From Nitrosomonas marina (GTDB lineage Bacteria; Pseudomonadota; Gammaproteobacteria; Burkholderiales; Nitrosomonadaceae): DNA of 34,837 nt. Positions within the stretch are counted from its first letter, which is position 1. Each line of letters starts with the position of its first letter. Position numbers and translations under genes: made by a program. Below the pieces are notes generated by a model. The model did not search any database. It was given only the letters and a program-made list of their open reading frames with translations, and was not told the DNA's origin. Of the stretch, positions 8,095-17,653 are shown in pieces. Location of the stretch: assembly GCF_900111605.1 (NCBI RefSeq), contig NZ_FOIA01000034.1, positions 1-34,837 of the forward strand, read 5' to 3'.

Positions 8095-9477
8095 ATGCCA
8101 ACCTCATTTCTCGTTCTGCTTCTTTTATCACTGACAGCATTCAGTTTTATCCTGGGTCGTCGTCGTTCACTGGCTGTGTCTGCCGGCGATATCCGCAAAC
8201 TGAATTCACTGCCCGGTTATTACGGTTATTACGTAGCGCTTTGGTGTGGTGTACCGGCATTATTGATTTTCATTTTCTGGCATTTTTTTGAAGGGACGGT
8301 GATTTCACAGCTTGTTCTTTTCAATTTATCTGAACACACTGCATCGCAGCCAGAACAGCAATTGAATCTTGTTCTGAATGAAATACGAAACGTAGTGTAT
8401 GGCAACATTCCCGCAACAAGCGTAGCACCGGAAATTACAGCAGCGGCAAATCACTACCGGGAACTGCAGCAGATCAGTAACATGGCTCTCACCATCGTCA
8501 CAATTGTACTTGCCATGGGCTGCGCCATGTTAGCACGATCAAGAATTCATACAGAACAACGTGCACGTAACAAGGTTGAACGGGTAATCATGATTTTTCT
8601 GGTCGTATGTTCGTCTATTGCCATCGTAACGACACTGGGTATCGTACTGTCCGTTCTGTTTGAAGCCATTCGTTTCTTCCAGGCTGTTCCTGTTACAAAT
8701 TTTATCTTTGGTCTGGAGTGGAGTCCGCAAACCGCTATTCGCTCCGACCAGGTTGGTTCGTCCGGCGCCTTTGGTGCAGTACCGTTATTCACTGGAACGT
8801 TGCTGGTTTCAGCCATTGCCATACTGGTTGCTGCGCCGACAGGCCTGATGACAGCCATTTATCTGTCCGAATATGCCACGCCAGGTATTCGATCGCTGGG
8901 CAAACCGCTGCTTGAAATTCTTGCCGGAATACCAACGGTAGTCTACGGCTTTTTTGCCGCTTTAACCGTGGCACCGTTGATCCGAGGCTGGGGCGCATCA
9001 CTGGGACTTGACGTATCTTCCGAAAGTGCACTGGCTGCGGGTGTGGTCATGGGCATTATGATAATACCATTTGTATCATCGCTGTCGGATGATGTTATCA
9101 ATGCAGTTCCACAAACGCTGCGTGACGGAGCCTATGCATTGGGTGCAACACAGTCCGAAACCATTAAGAAAGTCATCATTCCGGCAGCGCTGCCCGGGAT
9201 TATCGGCGGCATCCTGCTGGCCGTATCACGCGCCATCGGCGAAACCATGATTGTTGTCATGGCGGCCGGTCTCGCAGCCAATTTGACCGCCAACCCACTC
9301 GAATCTGTTACAACAGTCACAGTCCAGATTGTTACATTACTGGTCGGCGATCAGGAATTTGACAGTCCGAAAACACTGGCCGCTTTCGCGCTTGGACTGG
9401 TTCTGTTTATCGTAACGCTGATTCTGAACATGGTTGCCTTATATGTGGTGAGAAAGTATCGGGAACAGTATGAATAA
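8095..9477 (+). CDS. pstC: Phosphate ABC transporter permease PstC
   Basis: Inner-membrane permease subunit of the phosphate importer, pairing with PstA. At 460 residues it is longer than the roughly 320-residue E. coli protein. The extra length is N-terminal: four hydrophobic segments (starting near residues 3, 42, 130 and 160) separated by a periplasmic-type stretch, before the conserved core. The core carries the EAA loop that docks to PstB (DGAYALGATQSETIKKVIIP, near 345-365) and GLEWSPQ, typical of PstC. No clear ribosome binding site precedes ATG 8095, 53 bp after pstS. The gene end overlaps the start of pstA by 8 bp, so the two are probably translationally coupled. Confidence 0.92.
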   Translation: MPTSFLVLLLLSLTAFSFILGRRRSLAVSAGDIRKLNSLPGYYGYYVALWCGVPALLIFIFWHFFEGTVISQLVLFNLSEHTASQPEQQLNLVLNEIRNVVYGNIPATSVAPEITAAANHYRELQQISNMALTIVTIVLAMGCAMLARSRIHTEQRARNKVERVIMIFLVVCSSIAIVTTLGIVLSVLFEAIRFFQAVPVTNFIFGLEWSPQTAIRSDQVGSSGAFGAVPLFTGTLLVSAIAILVAAPTGLMTAIYLSEYATPGIRSLGKPLLEILAGIPTVVYGFFAALTVAPLIRGWGASLGLDVSSESALAAGVVMGIMIIPFVSSLSDDVINAVPQTLRDGAYALGATQSETIKKVIIPAALPGIIGGILLAVSRAIGETMIVVMAAGLAANLTANPLESVTTVTVQIVTLLVGDQEFDSPKTLAAFALGLVLFIVTLILNMVALYVVRKYREQYE

Positions 9478-10771
9478 ACGGATGCCTGCCAGGCCGAAAA
9501 CAATTGATCGCATCAATCAGGGGCTCGCAAAACGCCATGCGTCGGAAAAGCTGTTTCATCGCATGGGCTTATTGTCACTGCTCTTCGGAATAACATGCGT
9601 CGCCATTCTTTTTTCCAGCATTATTTCGAAGGGTTACACAGCATTTCAGCAGACATTCATCCAGATTGAAGTTCATTTTGACGAGCAGTACTTTACAGTA
9701 TCCGGCAAAGATAATGACACCGAAGCGCTTTCCACTGCTGACTATGGCGGAATGGTCAAACAGAGTCTGCGCTCACAGTTTCCTGAGGCCGCCAGCCGCC
9801 AGGAAAAACGGTTGCTTTATGATCTTGTCAGTATAGGCGCAACCTACCAGCTCAGAAACATGGTCATGCAGGACCCTGCACTGATTGGTCAAACCACGCC
9901 AGTGTGGGTGCCCGCAAATGACGACGTGGACATGCTGATCAAAGGACACATGAAACGCGAAGCGCCGGAAGCGGAAAGACGTCTGCGCGATCAGCAAATT
10001 GTCTGGCTGGATCAGCTGATCGCACAGGAACAATTGTCATTAAAACTGAATACGGCATTTTTCACCAACGGCGATTCGCGAGAACCGGAACTGGCCGGCA
10101 TCCGGGGCGCATTGATGGGATCCATTCTCACACTGATGGTTACGCTGTTGTTATCGTTTCCCATCGGCGTTGCAACCGCTGTTTACCTGGAAGAGTTTGC
10201 ACCGAAAAACAAATGGACCGATTTCATCGAGGTCAATATCAATAACCTCGCTGCCGTACCGTCAATAGTCTACGGACTTCTGGGCCTGGCTGTTTTTATC
10301 AATTTTATTGGTTTTCCACGTTCGGCACCACTGGTTGGTGGACTGGTGCTAACTTTAATGACCTTACCGACCATTATTATCGCCAGCCGAGCAGCGCTGA
10401 AGTCCGTACCACCGTCCATACGTGAGGCCGCGCTTGGTATCGGTGCATCGAAAATGCAAACGGTCTTTTTTCACGTGCTGCCACTTGCTTTTCCCGGCAT
10501 GTTAACAGGAACTATTATCGGCATGGCGCAGGCGCTTGGAGAAACCGCTCCTTTATTGATGATCGGCATGGTCGCATTTATCGTGGATATTCCATCCGGC
10601 ATATTTGATCCCGCAACAGTACTGCCCGTGCAGATTTTCCTGTGGGCTGACAGCCCCGAGCGGGCATTTGTCGAACGCACCTCTGCGGCAATTATGGTGC
10701 TGCTGGGATTCCTAATCATCATGAATGCCATTGCCGTCATGCTGCGAAAAAAATTCGAACGCAGATGGTGA
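9470..10771 (+). CDS. pstA: Phosphate ABC transporter permease PstA
   Basis: Second inner-membrane permease subunit, 433 residues against about 296 in E. coli. One N-terminal membrane segment (about 38-58) is followed by a large, charged, probably periplasmic domain of roughly 130 residues, and then by the conserved multi-helix permease core. The EAA motif reads REAALGIGASKMQTVFFHVLP (about 318-338), and LPTIIIASRAALKSVP is typical of PstA. The start overlaps the pstC stop. The long PstA and the long PstC occur together, which suggests that the two extra N-terminal regions interact. Confidence 0.92.
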   Translation: MNKRMPARPKTIDRINQGLAKRHASEKLFHRMGLLSLLFGITCVAILFSSIISKGYTAFQQTFIQIEVHFDEQYFTVSGKDNDTEALSTADYGGMVKQSLRSQFPEAASRQEKRLLYDLVSIGATYQLRNMVMQDPALIGQTTPVWVPANDDVDMLIKGHMKREAPEAERRLRDQQIVWLDQLIAQEQLSLKLNTAFFTNGDSREPELAGIRGALMGSILTLMVTLLLSFPIGVATAVYLEEFAPKNKWTDFIEVNINNLAAVPSIVYGLLGLAVFINFIGFPRSAPLVGGLVLTLMTLPTIIIASRAALKSVPPSIREAALGIGASKMQTVFFHVLPLAFPGMLTGTIIGMAQALGETAPLLMIGMVAFIVDIPSGIFDPATVLPVQIFLWADSPERAFVERTSAAIMVLLGFLIIMNAIAVMLRKKFERRW

Positions 10772-10798
10772 TATTCGAAAATCAGGAGAAAAATTGTC

Positions 10799-11689
10799 AT
10801 GTCAATTGCTTCAAGAAAACACTGGAGCGGTCAAAATATCCTACAGCTTCAGAAAGCACCTGCCACAGAACCTGTCTCAGGCACTCTATCTGCACAATCT
10901 GATCAGCGTACAGTCGGCACCGTCACTGTTGACGATCCGCGTATTCGCTGCACCGATGTTAACGTGTACTATGGCAGTACGCATGCGGTAAAAAACATCT
11001 CGCTTGATATAGGACGCAATGAAATTGTAGCCATGATTGGACCCTCAGGCTGCGGAAAATCAACTTTTTTACGCTGCCTGAACCGTATGAACGACACCAT
11101 CGACAACTGCTCGGTTACAGGAAACATTGAACTGGACGGCCAGGATATTAATGATAATTCCATTGATGTCGTACCATTACGTGCGCGCGTAGGAATGGTA
11201 TTCCAGAAACCCAATCCATTTCCAAAATCGATTTACGAAAATATTGCTTTTGGCCCACGTATTCACGGTCTGGCCAGAGACAAAGCTGAATTGGAAGAAA
11301 TTGTTATCACAAGCTTGCAAAAAGCAGGTCTGTGGAAAGAAATCAAAGACTGCCTCGACCAGCCGGGTACAAGCCTTTCTGGCGGACAACAACAGCGTTT
11401 ATGTATAGCGCGCGCAATTGCAATCAATCCCGAAGTCATTCTGATGGATGAACCCTGCTCCGCACTGGATCCTATTGCGACTGCGGTAATCGAGGATTTA
11501 ATGAATGAATTGTGTACAGACTATTCAATTGTCATTGTGACCCACTCCATGCAGCAGGCAGCTCGTGTTTCACATCGTACCGCCTATTTTCACCTTGGCA
11601 ACCTGATCGAGGTGGCAAAGACAGAGCAGATTTTTACCCATCCGATACACCAGTTAACCAGTGATTACATTACAGGCCGAATTGGTTAG
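10799..11689 (+). CDS. pstB: Phosphate ABC transporter ATP-binding protein PstB
   Basis: Cytoplasmic ATPase that drives PstSCA phosphate import, 296 residues. The Walker A motif GPSGCGKST is at 81-89, the signature LSGGQQQR near 198 and the Walker B VILMDEP just after. CLNRMND and [17 protein letters not shown] are characteristic of PstB among ABC ATPases. About 40 residues at the N-terminus, rich in Gln, Ser and Thr, precede the conserved domain and are not found in the 257-residue E. coli protein. GGAG lies 10 nt before the ATG. The gene sits 27 bp after pstA and 30 bp before phoU. Confidence 0.96.
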   Translation: MSIASRKHWSGQNILQLQKAPATEPVSGTLSAQSDQRTVGTVTVDDPRIRCTDVNVYYGSTHAVKNISLDIGRNEIVAMIGPSGCGKSTFLRCLNRMNDTIDNCSVTGNIELDGQDINDNSIDVVPLRARVGMVFQKPNPFPKSIYENIAFGPRIHGLARDKAELEEIVITSLQKAGLWKEIKDCLDQPGTSLSGGQQQRLCIARAIAINPEVILMDEPCSALDPIATAVIEDLMNELCTDYSIVIVTHSMQQAARVSHRTAYFHLGNLIEVAKTEQIFTHPIHQLTSDYITGRIG

Positions 11690-11719
11690 AGACAGATAAT
11701 ATAGAAGGAGAAAAATTCC

Positions 11720-12418
11720 ATGCCTGGCAGACTGGAAGGTCATACGATTCGGCGCTTTGATGGCGAACTCGAACAGCTGCATAACGAAGTTCTGGAAATG
11801 GCCGAACTTGTTTTCGAACAAATACGTAAAGCACTTGAATCGTTTCAGCAAGATAATCAACAGATCATACAAGCCATTCTCGAACGGGAATCCCAGGTTG
11901 ATTCGTTAGAAAAGAGAATTGATAACACAATAACCGAAGTACTGGCGAAACGGGGTCCAGTGGCGCGGGACCTGCGTGCCATCATGGGTTTTTCGAAAGT
12001 AGTCACCGACCTGGAGCGCCTGGGCGATGAAGCCACTCGCATCACTCATTTTTCCACCCGTGTTCATGATAACGGACCTGGCAGGAAAAACTCCGACATG
12101 CTGCGCGAGATTGAGCTGGTTGGCGATCTTGCCTGTACTGTTCTGCGGGAGGCAATCGAAGTTCTCAGGATACTGGATATAACACGGGCAAGGAAACTGC
12201 TGAGTCAGGCCGGTCTGGATGAAGAATTTAACGCCAGTCTTCGCAGGTTGACATCTTTCATACTGGAAGACGCGCTGAACATGAAATACGCCATCAATAT
12301 CATACTGGTCTTAAAATCTCTGGAGCGTATCGACGCTCATGCACATAATCTGGCGGAGTATGTCGTCTATATGGTCAGTGGATCGGATATTCGACATTCG
12401 GACAACGATCAAACCTGA
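11720..12418 (+). CDS. phoU: Phosphate signalling protein PhoU
   Basis: Cytoplasmic regulator that links the Pst transporter to the PhoR/PhoB two-component system and keeps the Pho regulon off when phosphate is plentiful. At 232 residues it has the expected length and is all-helical, with two PhoU repeats. FDGELEQLHNEVLEMAELV opens the first, and DLERLGDEATRI is the conserved metal-binding type motif, echoed by LERIDAHAHNLAEYV in the second. AAGGAG lies 9 nt upstream of the ATG. It is the last gene of the pst operon here. phoR and phoB are not in the window. Confidence 0.94.
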   Translation: MPGRLEGHTIRRFDGELEQLHNEVLEMAELVFEQIRKALESFQQDNQQIIQAILERESQVDSLEKRIDNTITEVLAKRGPVARDLRAIMGFSKVVTDLERLGDEATRITHFSTRVHDNGPGRKNSDMLREIELVGDLACTVLREAIEVLRILDITRARKLLSQAGLDEEFNASLRRLTSFILEDALNMKYAINIILVLKSLERIDAHAHNLAEYVVYMVSGSDIRHSDNDQT

Positions 12419-12871
12419 TTTTATTCACTTCTTACAATATACCCTGTGTCCAGATACGGTCCGTACTCGGTAATACGCCATCCATCACAGCACCACAAAA
12501 TCCTTCGGTACCAATCAGTGTTTATGAAAATCGACTGTATACCATCCCTGCCCCCGCTTTCTGTGTCGCTGGCCATGGGTTCTTTTTCATGTGATCTTCA
12601 GCCCGGCAATTAACACCGCCCGATAAAAAGCCCAAGCGGCAGCCTTAATTATTATCACGGGCCTAAATAAACACTGATTTCCTGTTACCATTCCAAACAA
12701 CTATTCATTACGGTTACCGGGTTAACCTCGTTTTCACAAATAGTTTACGTTGCTTCAACTAAAGTATTGATGATATCGATACTTACAACACAAATTTCAG
12801 ATTTTGAACGTATTGGCTTAGAACAGCCATACATCATCACTGAACACACCACAACCCAAAAAAATTGGAAA
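12419..12871 (+). other. Intergenic region between phoU and the porin gene
   Basis: This 453-bp stretch contains no gene I can support. The porin frame is open back to a TTG at 12767 and an ATG at 12770, but these would put about 35 residues before the signal peptide. I looked for a second Pho box and found only partial matches. No terminator with a T-run is visible after phoU. Confidence 0.5.
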
Positions 12872-14368
12872 ATGAATACAAGAAGACCGCCAGCAGAGAC
12901 ATGTTTTCAATTACTTGGAGCTGTGCTTATTCTCTTTATTCTAGTCCTGCCTTCGACTTCACTGGCTGTTGATGTCTATGTCGATACGGAAACAAAACAG
13001 CTTTTCATAGAACCAGGTCCGGGTAGAAAACGCATTGGCACTTTAGTTTTAGACAATCCTGCCGATATTGATATGCCAGAAGAACCGCTCGCGGATGGGC
13101 ACACCGTTATTGCAGACAAGGATAATACCAACAGCGAAGCTTTCAATGAATCCGATGAACTGAAAGCAAACATTTCATTGGGCGAGGATGGCGCCTTTCG
13201 GTTTGGATCGAACAACGGGCATTTCAATTTCAGATTAGGTGGACGAATTCATGCTGATGCAACTTTCAGCAGCGGCGACGATTTTGTCGATGCTGGCGGA
13301 AATGGAATCGAAGCAAATAATGGCACCGAAATACGCCGCGGACGCCTGAAATTTGAAGGTACTTTTTTCAGGGACTGGTTTTTCAAAACTGAAGTGGATT
13401 TTGCAGATAACGAAGTCTCGGTCAAGGACATGTTCATCCAGTATCATGGAACGGAATTTGCGCGAATCAGAGTCGGTGAACAGAAACAGGCTTTCAGCCG
13501 TGAACTGCAGGAAAGTTCAAACGACCTTCTGTTTCTGGAGCGCTCGGTCATGAATGTATTGAATGGACCCACTGTAGACCGTGCGCTTGGATTGAATATA
13601 TCTGCAAGCGGAACAGCTATATTTGGTCTTGGTCAAAACTGGACAAGCCAGATCGGGATATACGGCGACACAATCGACGCAAACAAACGCAACACATTCG
13701 CAGACGAAGGGTGGGCGATCAATTCCCGAATGACTTTCGCGCCGATTGCAGAGGCGGATCGTGTTATCCATATCGGTATTGCCGGCAATTTTCGCGAGCC
13801 GAATGACGCTGGTGAAATCATCGATACACCGCTTTCTTTAGCGTATGAAACGACCCACATGTCAAATCTTAATCTGATTAGAACCGATATTTCCGGTGTC
13901 GATAATATTGTCATGCTCGGTGTCGAGGGACATGGTCTCCTGGGTCCTTTTAGTGTGGGCGGAGAATATACGCACAGCTGGACAAATCTGCAGGGAACCC
14001 CGGATTTGAGCTTCCAGGGTTGGTATACAGAAGCTGCATGGACACTAACGAAAGAACCGCGGGTCTATACAGATGGACTATTTTACCGGGTGATTCCCAA
14101 CAGCGCGTTCAGTTTGAACAACGGTGGCTGGGGCGCCTGGGAAATCGCGGCCCGTTACGGAGAGGTCGATCTGAATGACGGTATGTACAAGGGGGGGAAA
14201 CTGGGCAATCTTACCGTTGGCTTGAACTGGTACCCCAATCGTATTGTACGGTTTATGGCAAGTTACGATCATGTGCTAACAATCAGGAATTCACCATTGA
14301 CAAGACGTGACGGCAGCAGAGCAGATAACCTGGATACCTTCATGTTTCGCGCACAAATGGCTTTTTAA
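12872..14368 (+). CDS. OprP/OprO-type outer-membrane porin
   Basis: A 498-residue outer-membrane porin of the phosphate/polyphosphate-selective O/P family. After the signal peptide (hydrophobic LLGAVLILFILVL, then PSTSLA) comes a short variable N-terminal region. The family core begins near residue 110 with GHFNFRLGGRIHADATF and continues through IRRGRLKFEGTFFRDWFFKTEVDF and VGEQKQAFSRELQ. The last residue is Phe in an alternating aromatic C-terminal strand (FRAQMAF), the signal read by the BAM complex. Its place directly after pstSCAB-phoU on the same strand suggests phosphate or polyphosphate entry. I chose ATG 12872 because it begins a normal signal peptide. Only GGA at 3 nt precedes it, so the start is not certain. 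Confidence 0.82.
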   Translation: MNTRRPPAETCFQLLGAVLILFILVLPSTSLAVDVYVDTETKQLFIEPGPGRKRIGTLVLDNPADIDMPEEPLADGHTVIADKDNTNSEAFNESDELKANISLGEDGAFRFGSNNGHFNFRLGGRIHADATFSSGDDFVDAGGNGIEANNGTEIRRGRLKFEGTFFRDWFFKTEVDFADNEVSVKDMFIQYHGTEFARIRVGEQKQAFSRELQESSNDLLFLERSVMNVLNGPTVDRALGLNISASGTAIFGLGQNWTSQIGIYGDTIDANKRNTFADEGWAINSRMTFAPIAEADRVIHIGIAGNFREPNDAGEIIDTPLSLAYETTHMSNLNLIRTDISGVDNIVMLGVEGHGLLGPFSVGGEYTHSWTNLQGTPDLSFQGWYTEAAWTLTKEPRVYTDGLFYRVIPNSAFSLNNGGWGAWEIAARYGEVDLNDGMYKGGKLGNLTVGLNWYPNRIVRFMASYDHVLTIRNSPLTRRDGSRADNLDTFMFRAQMAF

Positions 14369-14696
14369 TTACTCCGACCATTTCGGCTTTCTGCGCGCAC
14401 CACTGTCTAAAAAATGTCATGTAAACATGCAATAATGAAAAAAACCTCTATCGAGAAAATTTGATGTCCGTACAGCTTTAGTAATCCAGTTACGTAAACA
14501 TCAGGCACAAAACGAGCGACCAGTCATTTGAAAATTACCAGGCAAGCGCATTCCAACAGGAAGATCATTCATGCAACCATAACTACTACTGCCCGTATTC
14601 GCACACAACAATTTTATTATCACTAAACACAGTAACCTGGTCCAGAGGCCGTGCAAGACATGGACAAAGGGCTGGCAATTCAAAGGAGATCGGTTT
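14369..14696 (+). other. Intergenic region between the porin and PAS genes
   Basis: No convincing gene, RNA or terminator is visible in these 328 bp. A 60-codon minus-strand frame at 14501-14683 has no supporting features. Confidence 0.4.
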
Positions 14697-15104
14697 ATGA
14701 ACCTGCAATCAAAAACAGTTACATCCGGAATAATTCGACAATCTTCAGCTCAATCGCATCGAGATAAAGCGGCAATTTTTATACTCTCGAACAACGGCAT
14801 GATTCTGGAAGCAAACCAGGAAGGCTCGCAGTTACTGGGCCATTCACCGGATCAATCCCATTCCGGTAAACATCATATATCCAGTGTCATTCCCAAACTG
14901 GCAACCGTTGAACTGATCGAGAAGACAGAGGGGCGCGTCAATCCCTATCTTCGCTTTCTCTCGAGAATCGGTCACAAGTTCGAGGTCAATACAGGCAGTG
15001 AAATGCAGACTGGTTGCGAACTTTATTTTAATGACATCAAGAACGTCGGTCAGCACCAAATCCTCGTTATGCTGTATTGCGCACAATCAAATCGCGTGGA
15101 ATGA
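14697..15104 (+). CDS. Small single-PAS-domain protein
   Basis: A 135-residue soluble protein. Residues about 24-115 read as one PAS fold: AIFILSNNGMILEANQEGSQLLGHSPDQ is the typical first strand, with the N-x-x-x-x-x-L-L-G helix used by PAS sensors, followed by the strand pattern HKFEVNTGSEM. No kinase, GGDEF, HTH or chemoreceptor output domain is attached, and there is no membrane segment. It could sense a small ligand or redox state and act through a partner protein, or be a detached remnant of a larger sensor. AAGGAG 7-8 nt before the ATG supports translation. It is convergent with uvrD and sits alone. Confidence 0.7.
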   Translation: MNLQSKTVTSGIIRQSSAQSHRDKAAIFILSNNGMILEANQEGSQLLGHSPDQSHSGKHHISSVIPKLATVELIEKTEGRVNPYLRFLSRIGHKFEVNTGSEMQTGCELYFNDIKNVGQHQILVMLYCAQSNRVE

Positions 15105-15121
15105 TAGCTGATACCCGAAAT

Positions 15122-15148
15122 AACCTGTGCATACTGTATGTGGTTTTT
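15122..15148 (+). terminator. Weak hairpin with T-run after the PAS gene
   Basis: AACC (15122-15125) pairs with GGTT (15142-15145), and CATA (15130-15133) pairs with TATG (15137-15140). Further T residues follow to 15148. It lies in the 106-bp convergent interval before the uvrD stop. Confidence 0.3.
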
Positions 15149-15210
15149 CAAGTGACCAGTCGAGAATCCGCTTCGATACGTGTTTGCTGCAATCAATAAA
15201 GACCAGCATT

Positions 15211-17436
15211 CTAGCCGGGTGTCAATTTAGCGTATTCAAGCATCAACCATTTAGTTCCGGCCCGGGCAAAGTTTACCTGCACTCTCGCCTCGCTACCGCT
15301 TCCTTCATAATTGAGAATAACACCTTCGCCAAATTTGGCATGTGTAACTGCCTGACCAATATGCCATTGTCCGTCAGCTACTGGTGTTCTTTTGAACAGT
15401 TTCTCGCCACTTGCTACTGAAGCAGTCGAAAAAGCCGCCCCCATGTCGTAACTTGACATCCTGCCACTCCCACTAATATCTCTGGATGGCTTGATCCATT
15501 TCAGAAATGATTTTGGAATTTCTTCAACAAAGCGTGATGCTATGTTGTAACGCGTTTGGCCATGCAACATGCGGCTCTGCGCAAAAGTAAAGTACAAGCG
15601 CCGGCGTGCGCGTGTTATCGCTACGTACATCAAACGCCGTTCTTCTTCAAGTCCTTTTATTTCATTCAGACTGTTATCGTGCGGAAACAGTCCTTCTTCC
15701 AGACCGCTTAAAAATACCGAATGAAATTCGAGCCCTTTTGCGGCATGCACAGTCATGAGTTGCAACGCATCCTGACCACCTCCTGCCTGATGTTCGCCAG
15801 CTTCCAGCGACGCATGCGCCAAAAATGCAGGCAGGCTGTCATCTTCTGCCTCGTGCACAAAGCTGATAGCCGCATTGACAAGCTCATGCAGATTCTCCAA
15901 CCTGTCCGCCCCTTCTCTTTCGGTTGTGTAGTGCGATAGCAGTCCGCTGTGCAGCAAAACGCGTTCGATAATCTGGGGTAGCGGCATGTGCTCCCAGTCC
16001 CGACGCAATGTCTGAATCAATATCACAAAACCTGTTATGCCCTTTTTACTTTTTGCGTTGCTCGCGGTGGCTGTGTCGAGATTTATTTCGTCACCGCATT
16101 GTAGCAATGCTGCTTCCCACAAACTGCTGTTTTGTTGACGCGCGACATCCTGCAAATGCTCGAGGCTGCGCGCACCGATACCACGCGCAGGAAAATTGAT
16201 AATGCGCAGCAAGGCATTGTCGTCTTCAGGATTGGCAACTAGGCGTAAATATGCCAGCGCATGTTTGATTTCCATACGTTCAAAAAAACGCATACCGCCA
16301 TACACGCGATATGGCAGCGAAGCATTAAACAGACTATGCTCCAATACTCTTGATTGCGCATTTGAACGATACAGTAATGCAATATCGGAAAGCATGACAC
16401 CATCCGCATGTAATGCACGGATTTCATCGACAATATAACTGGCTTCGTCAGTATCATTGAACGCCCGATACACACGAATAGGCTCACCTTCACCCTCAGC
16501 CGTCCACAGATTTTTACCAAGACGTTGCTCATTGTTTTCAATCAATGTATTGGCAGCACTCAGAATATTGCCGTGTGAGCGATAATTCTGTTCCAGCTTG
16601 ATAATTGTCGAGATAGCAAAATCACGCTCGAAATCCTTCATATTTCCGGTATCCGCACCTCGGAATGCATAGATACTCTGGTCATCGTCGCCTACGACAA
16701 AAACTGCAGCTGCATGGGCAGTTCCGACACCAGCCAGTAATTTGAGCCAGTTGTACTGAAGCCGGTTTGTATCCTGAAATTCGTCTACCAGAATATGATC
16801 AAAACGTTCGCGATAATGATCTCGCAAAATTTCATTTCGATTCAGTAATTCATAACTACGCAGCAGGAGCTCTGCGAAATCAGCAACACCCTCCCGGTTG
16901 CATTGCTGTTCATAGGCCAGATAGAACTCGAGTAAATGCCGGGAAAATGGATCGTCTACGATAACATCGGCTGCGCGTTGACCGGCCTCCTTCGCATGAT
17001 TGATGAACCATTGTATCTGACGTGGCGGAAATCGCTTGTCATCTACCGATAGACGCTTCATGATGCGCTTGATCATCGCTAACTGGTCAGCCGTATCAAG
17101 AATTTGAAATGATTGTGGCAGCCCGGCTTCCTGATAATGTGCTCGCAACAAACGGTTACACAAGCCATGAAATGTTCCTACCCACATACCACGCGTATTC
17201 ACCGGCAACATCGCGTTAATCCGTGTAAGCATTTCTTTTGCCGCTTTATTGGTGAATGTAACTGCCAGTATACTGTAAGGGCTGGCCTGGTTTGACTGTA
17301 TCAGATACGCAATACGCGTAGTCAACACACGGGTTTTCCCACTGCCGGCCCCTGCCAGCACAAGTACTGACTGGTGCGGTAACGTAATTGCTTCCAGTTG
17401 TTGAGCGTTCAGGCCTGCCAGTAAGGGAGAAGTCAT
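15211..17436 (-). CDS. uvrD: ATP-dependent DNA helicase II, UvrD
   Basis: Superfamily 1A 3'-5' DNA helicase used in nucleotide-excision and mismatch repair, 741 residues (E. coli 720). The Q-motif region LNAQQLEAI and Walker A GAGSGKT (29-35) open the protein. DEFQDTN (motif II), VVGDDDQSIYAFRGAD (motif III), LEQNYRS (motif IV), LMTVHAAKGLEF (motif V) and EERRLMYVAITRAR (motif VI) follow in order. The C-terminal VGQAVTHAKFGEGVI segment is the Tudor-like tail that distinguishes UvrD/PcrA from Rep. I preferred ATG 17436 to an in-frame TTG at 17451, but neither has a good ribosome binding site. It lies downstream of phosphoribulokinase on the same strand, about 220 bp away, so co-transcription is uncertain. 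Confidence 0.93.
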   Translation of the reverse strand: MTSPLLAGLNAQQLEAITLPHQSVLVLAGAGSGKTRVLTTRIAYLIQSNQASPYSILAVTFTNKAAKEMLTRINAMLPVNTRGMWVGTFHGLCNRLLRAHYQEAGLPQSFQILDTADQLAMIKRIMKRLSVDDKRFPPRQIQWFINHAKEAGQRAADVIVDDPFSRHLLEFYLAYEQQCNREGVADFAELLLRSYELLNRNEILRDHYRERFDHILVDEFQDTNRLQYNWLKLLAGVGTAHAAAVFVVGDDDQSIYAFRGADTGNMKDFERDFAISTIIKLEQNYRSHGNILSAANTLIENNEQRLGKNLWTAEGEGEPIRVYRAFNDTDEASYIVDEIRALHADGVMLSDIALLYRSNAQSRVLEHSLFNASLPYRVYGGMRFFERMEIKHALAYLRLVANPEDDNALLRIINFPARGIGARSLEHLQDVARQQNSSLWEAALLQCGDEINLDTATASNAKSKKGITGFVILIQTLRRDWEHMPLPQIIERVLLHSGLLSHYTTEREGADRLENLHELVNAAISFVHEAEDDSLPAFLAHASLEAGEHQAGGGQDALQLMTVHAAKGLEFHSVFLSGLEEGLFPHDNSLNEIKGLEEERRLMYVAITRARRRLYFTFAQSRMLHGQTRYNIASRFVEEIPKSFLKWIKPSRDISGSGRMSSYDMGAAFSTASVASGEKLFKRTPVADGQWHIGQAVTHAKFGEGVILNYEGSGSEARVQVNFARAGTKWLMLEYAKLTPG

Positions 17437-17653
17437 GGTAATACGGTACAATTTCTTGCTGTATGCACTGGGTACCAGTGTTGGTCAGCTCAGGGTATTT
17501 CTTTGTTACGGACGAAAAGTCAACGCCAAAAACCCACGTTTTGCTTATTATTCACCTGCTGATTAATTCAGAACCAGACCAATGGCAGTCAATAGTCAAT
17601 ACAATACGCCATACAAATCTGATCTCTAAATTAATCACCATTGACAATAACAT

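Noticed and set aside
12680..12870. Second Pho box upstream of the porin
   Set aside because: The best partial match has only one recognisable heptamer; the second half does not fit.
14501..14683. 60-residue minus-strand frame upstream of the PAS gene
   Set aside because: No ribosome binding site, no recognisable motif; probably chance.
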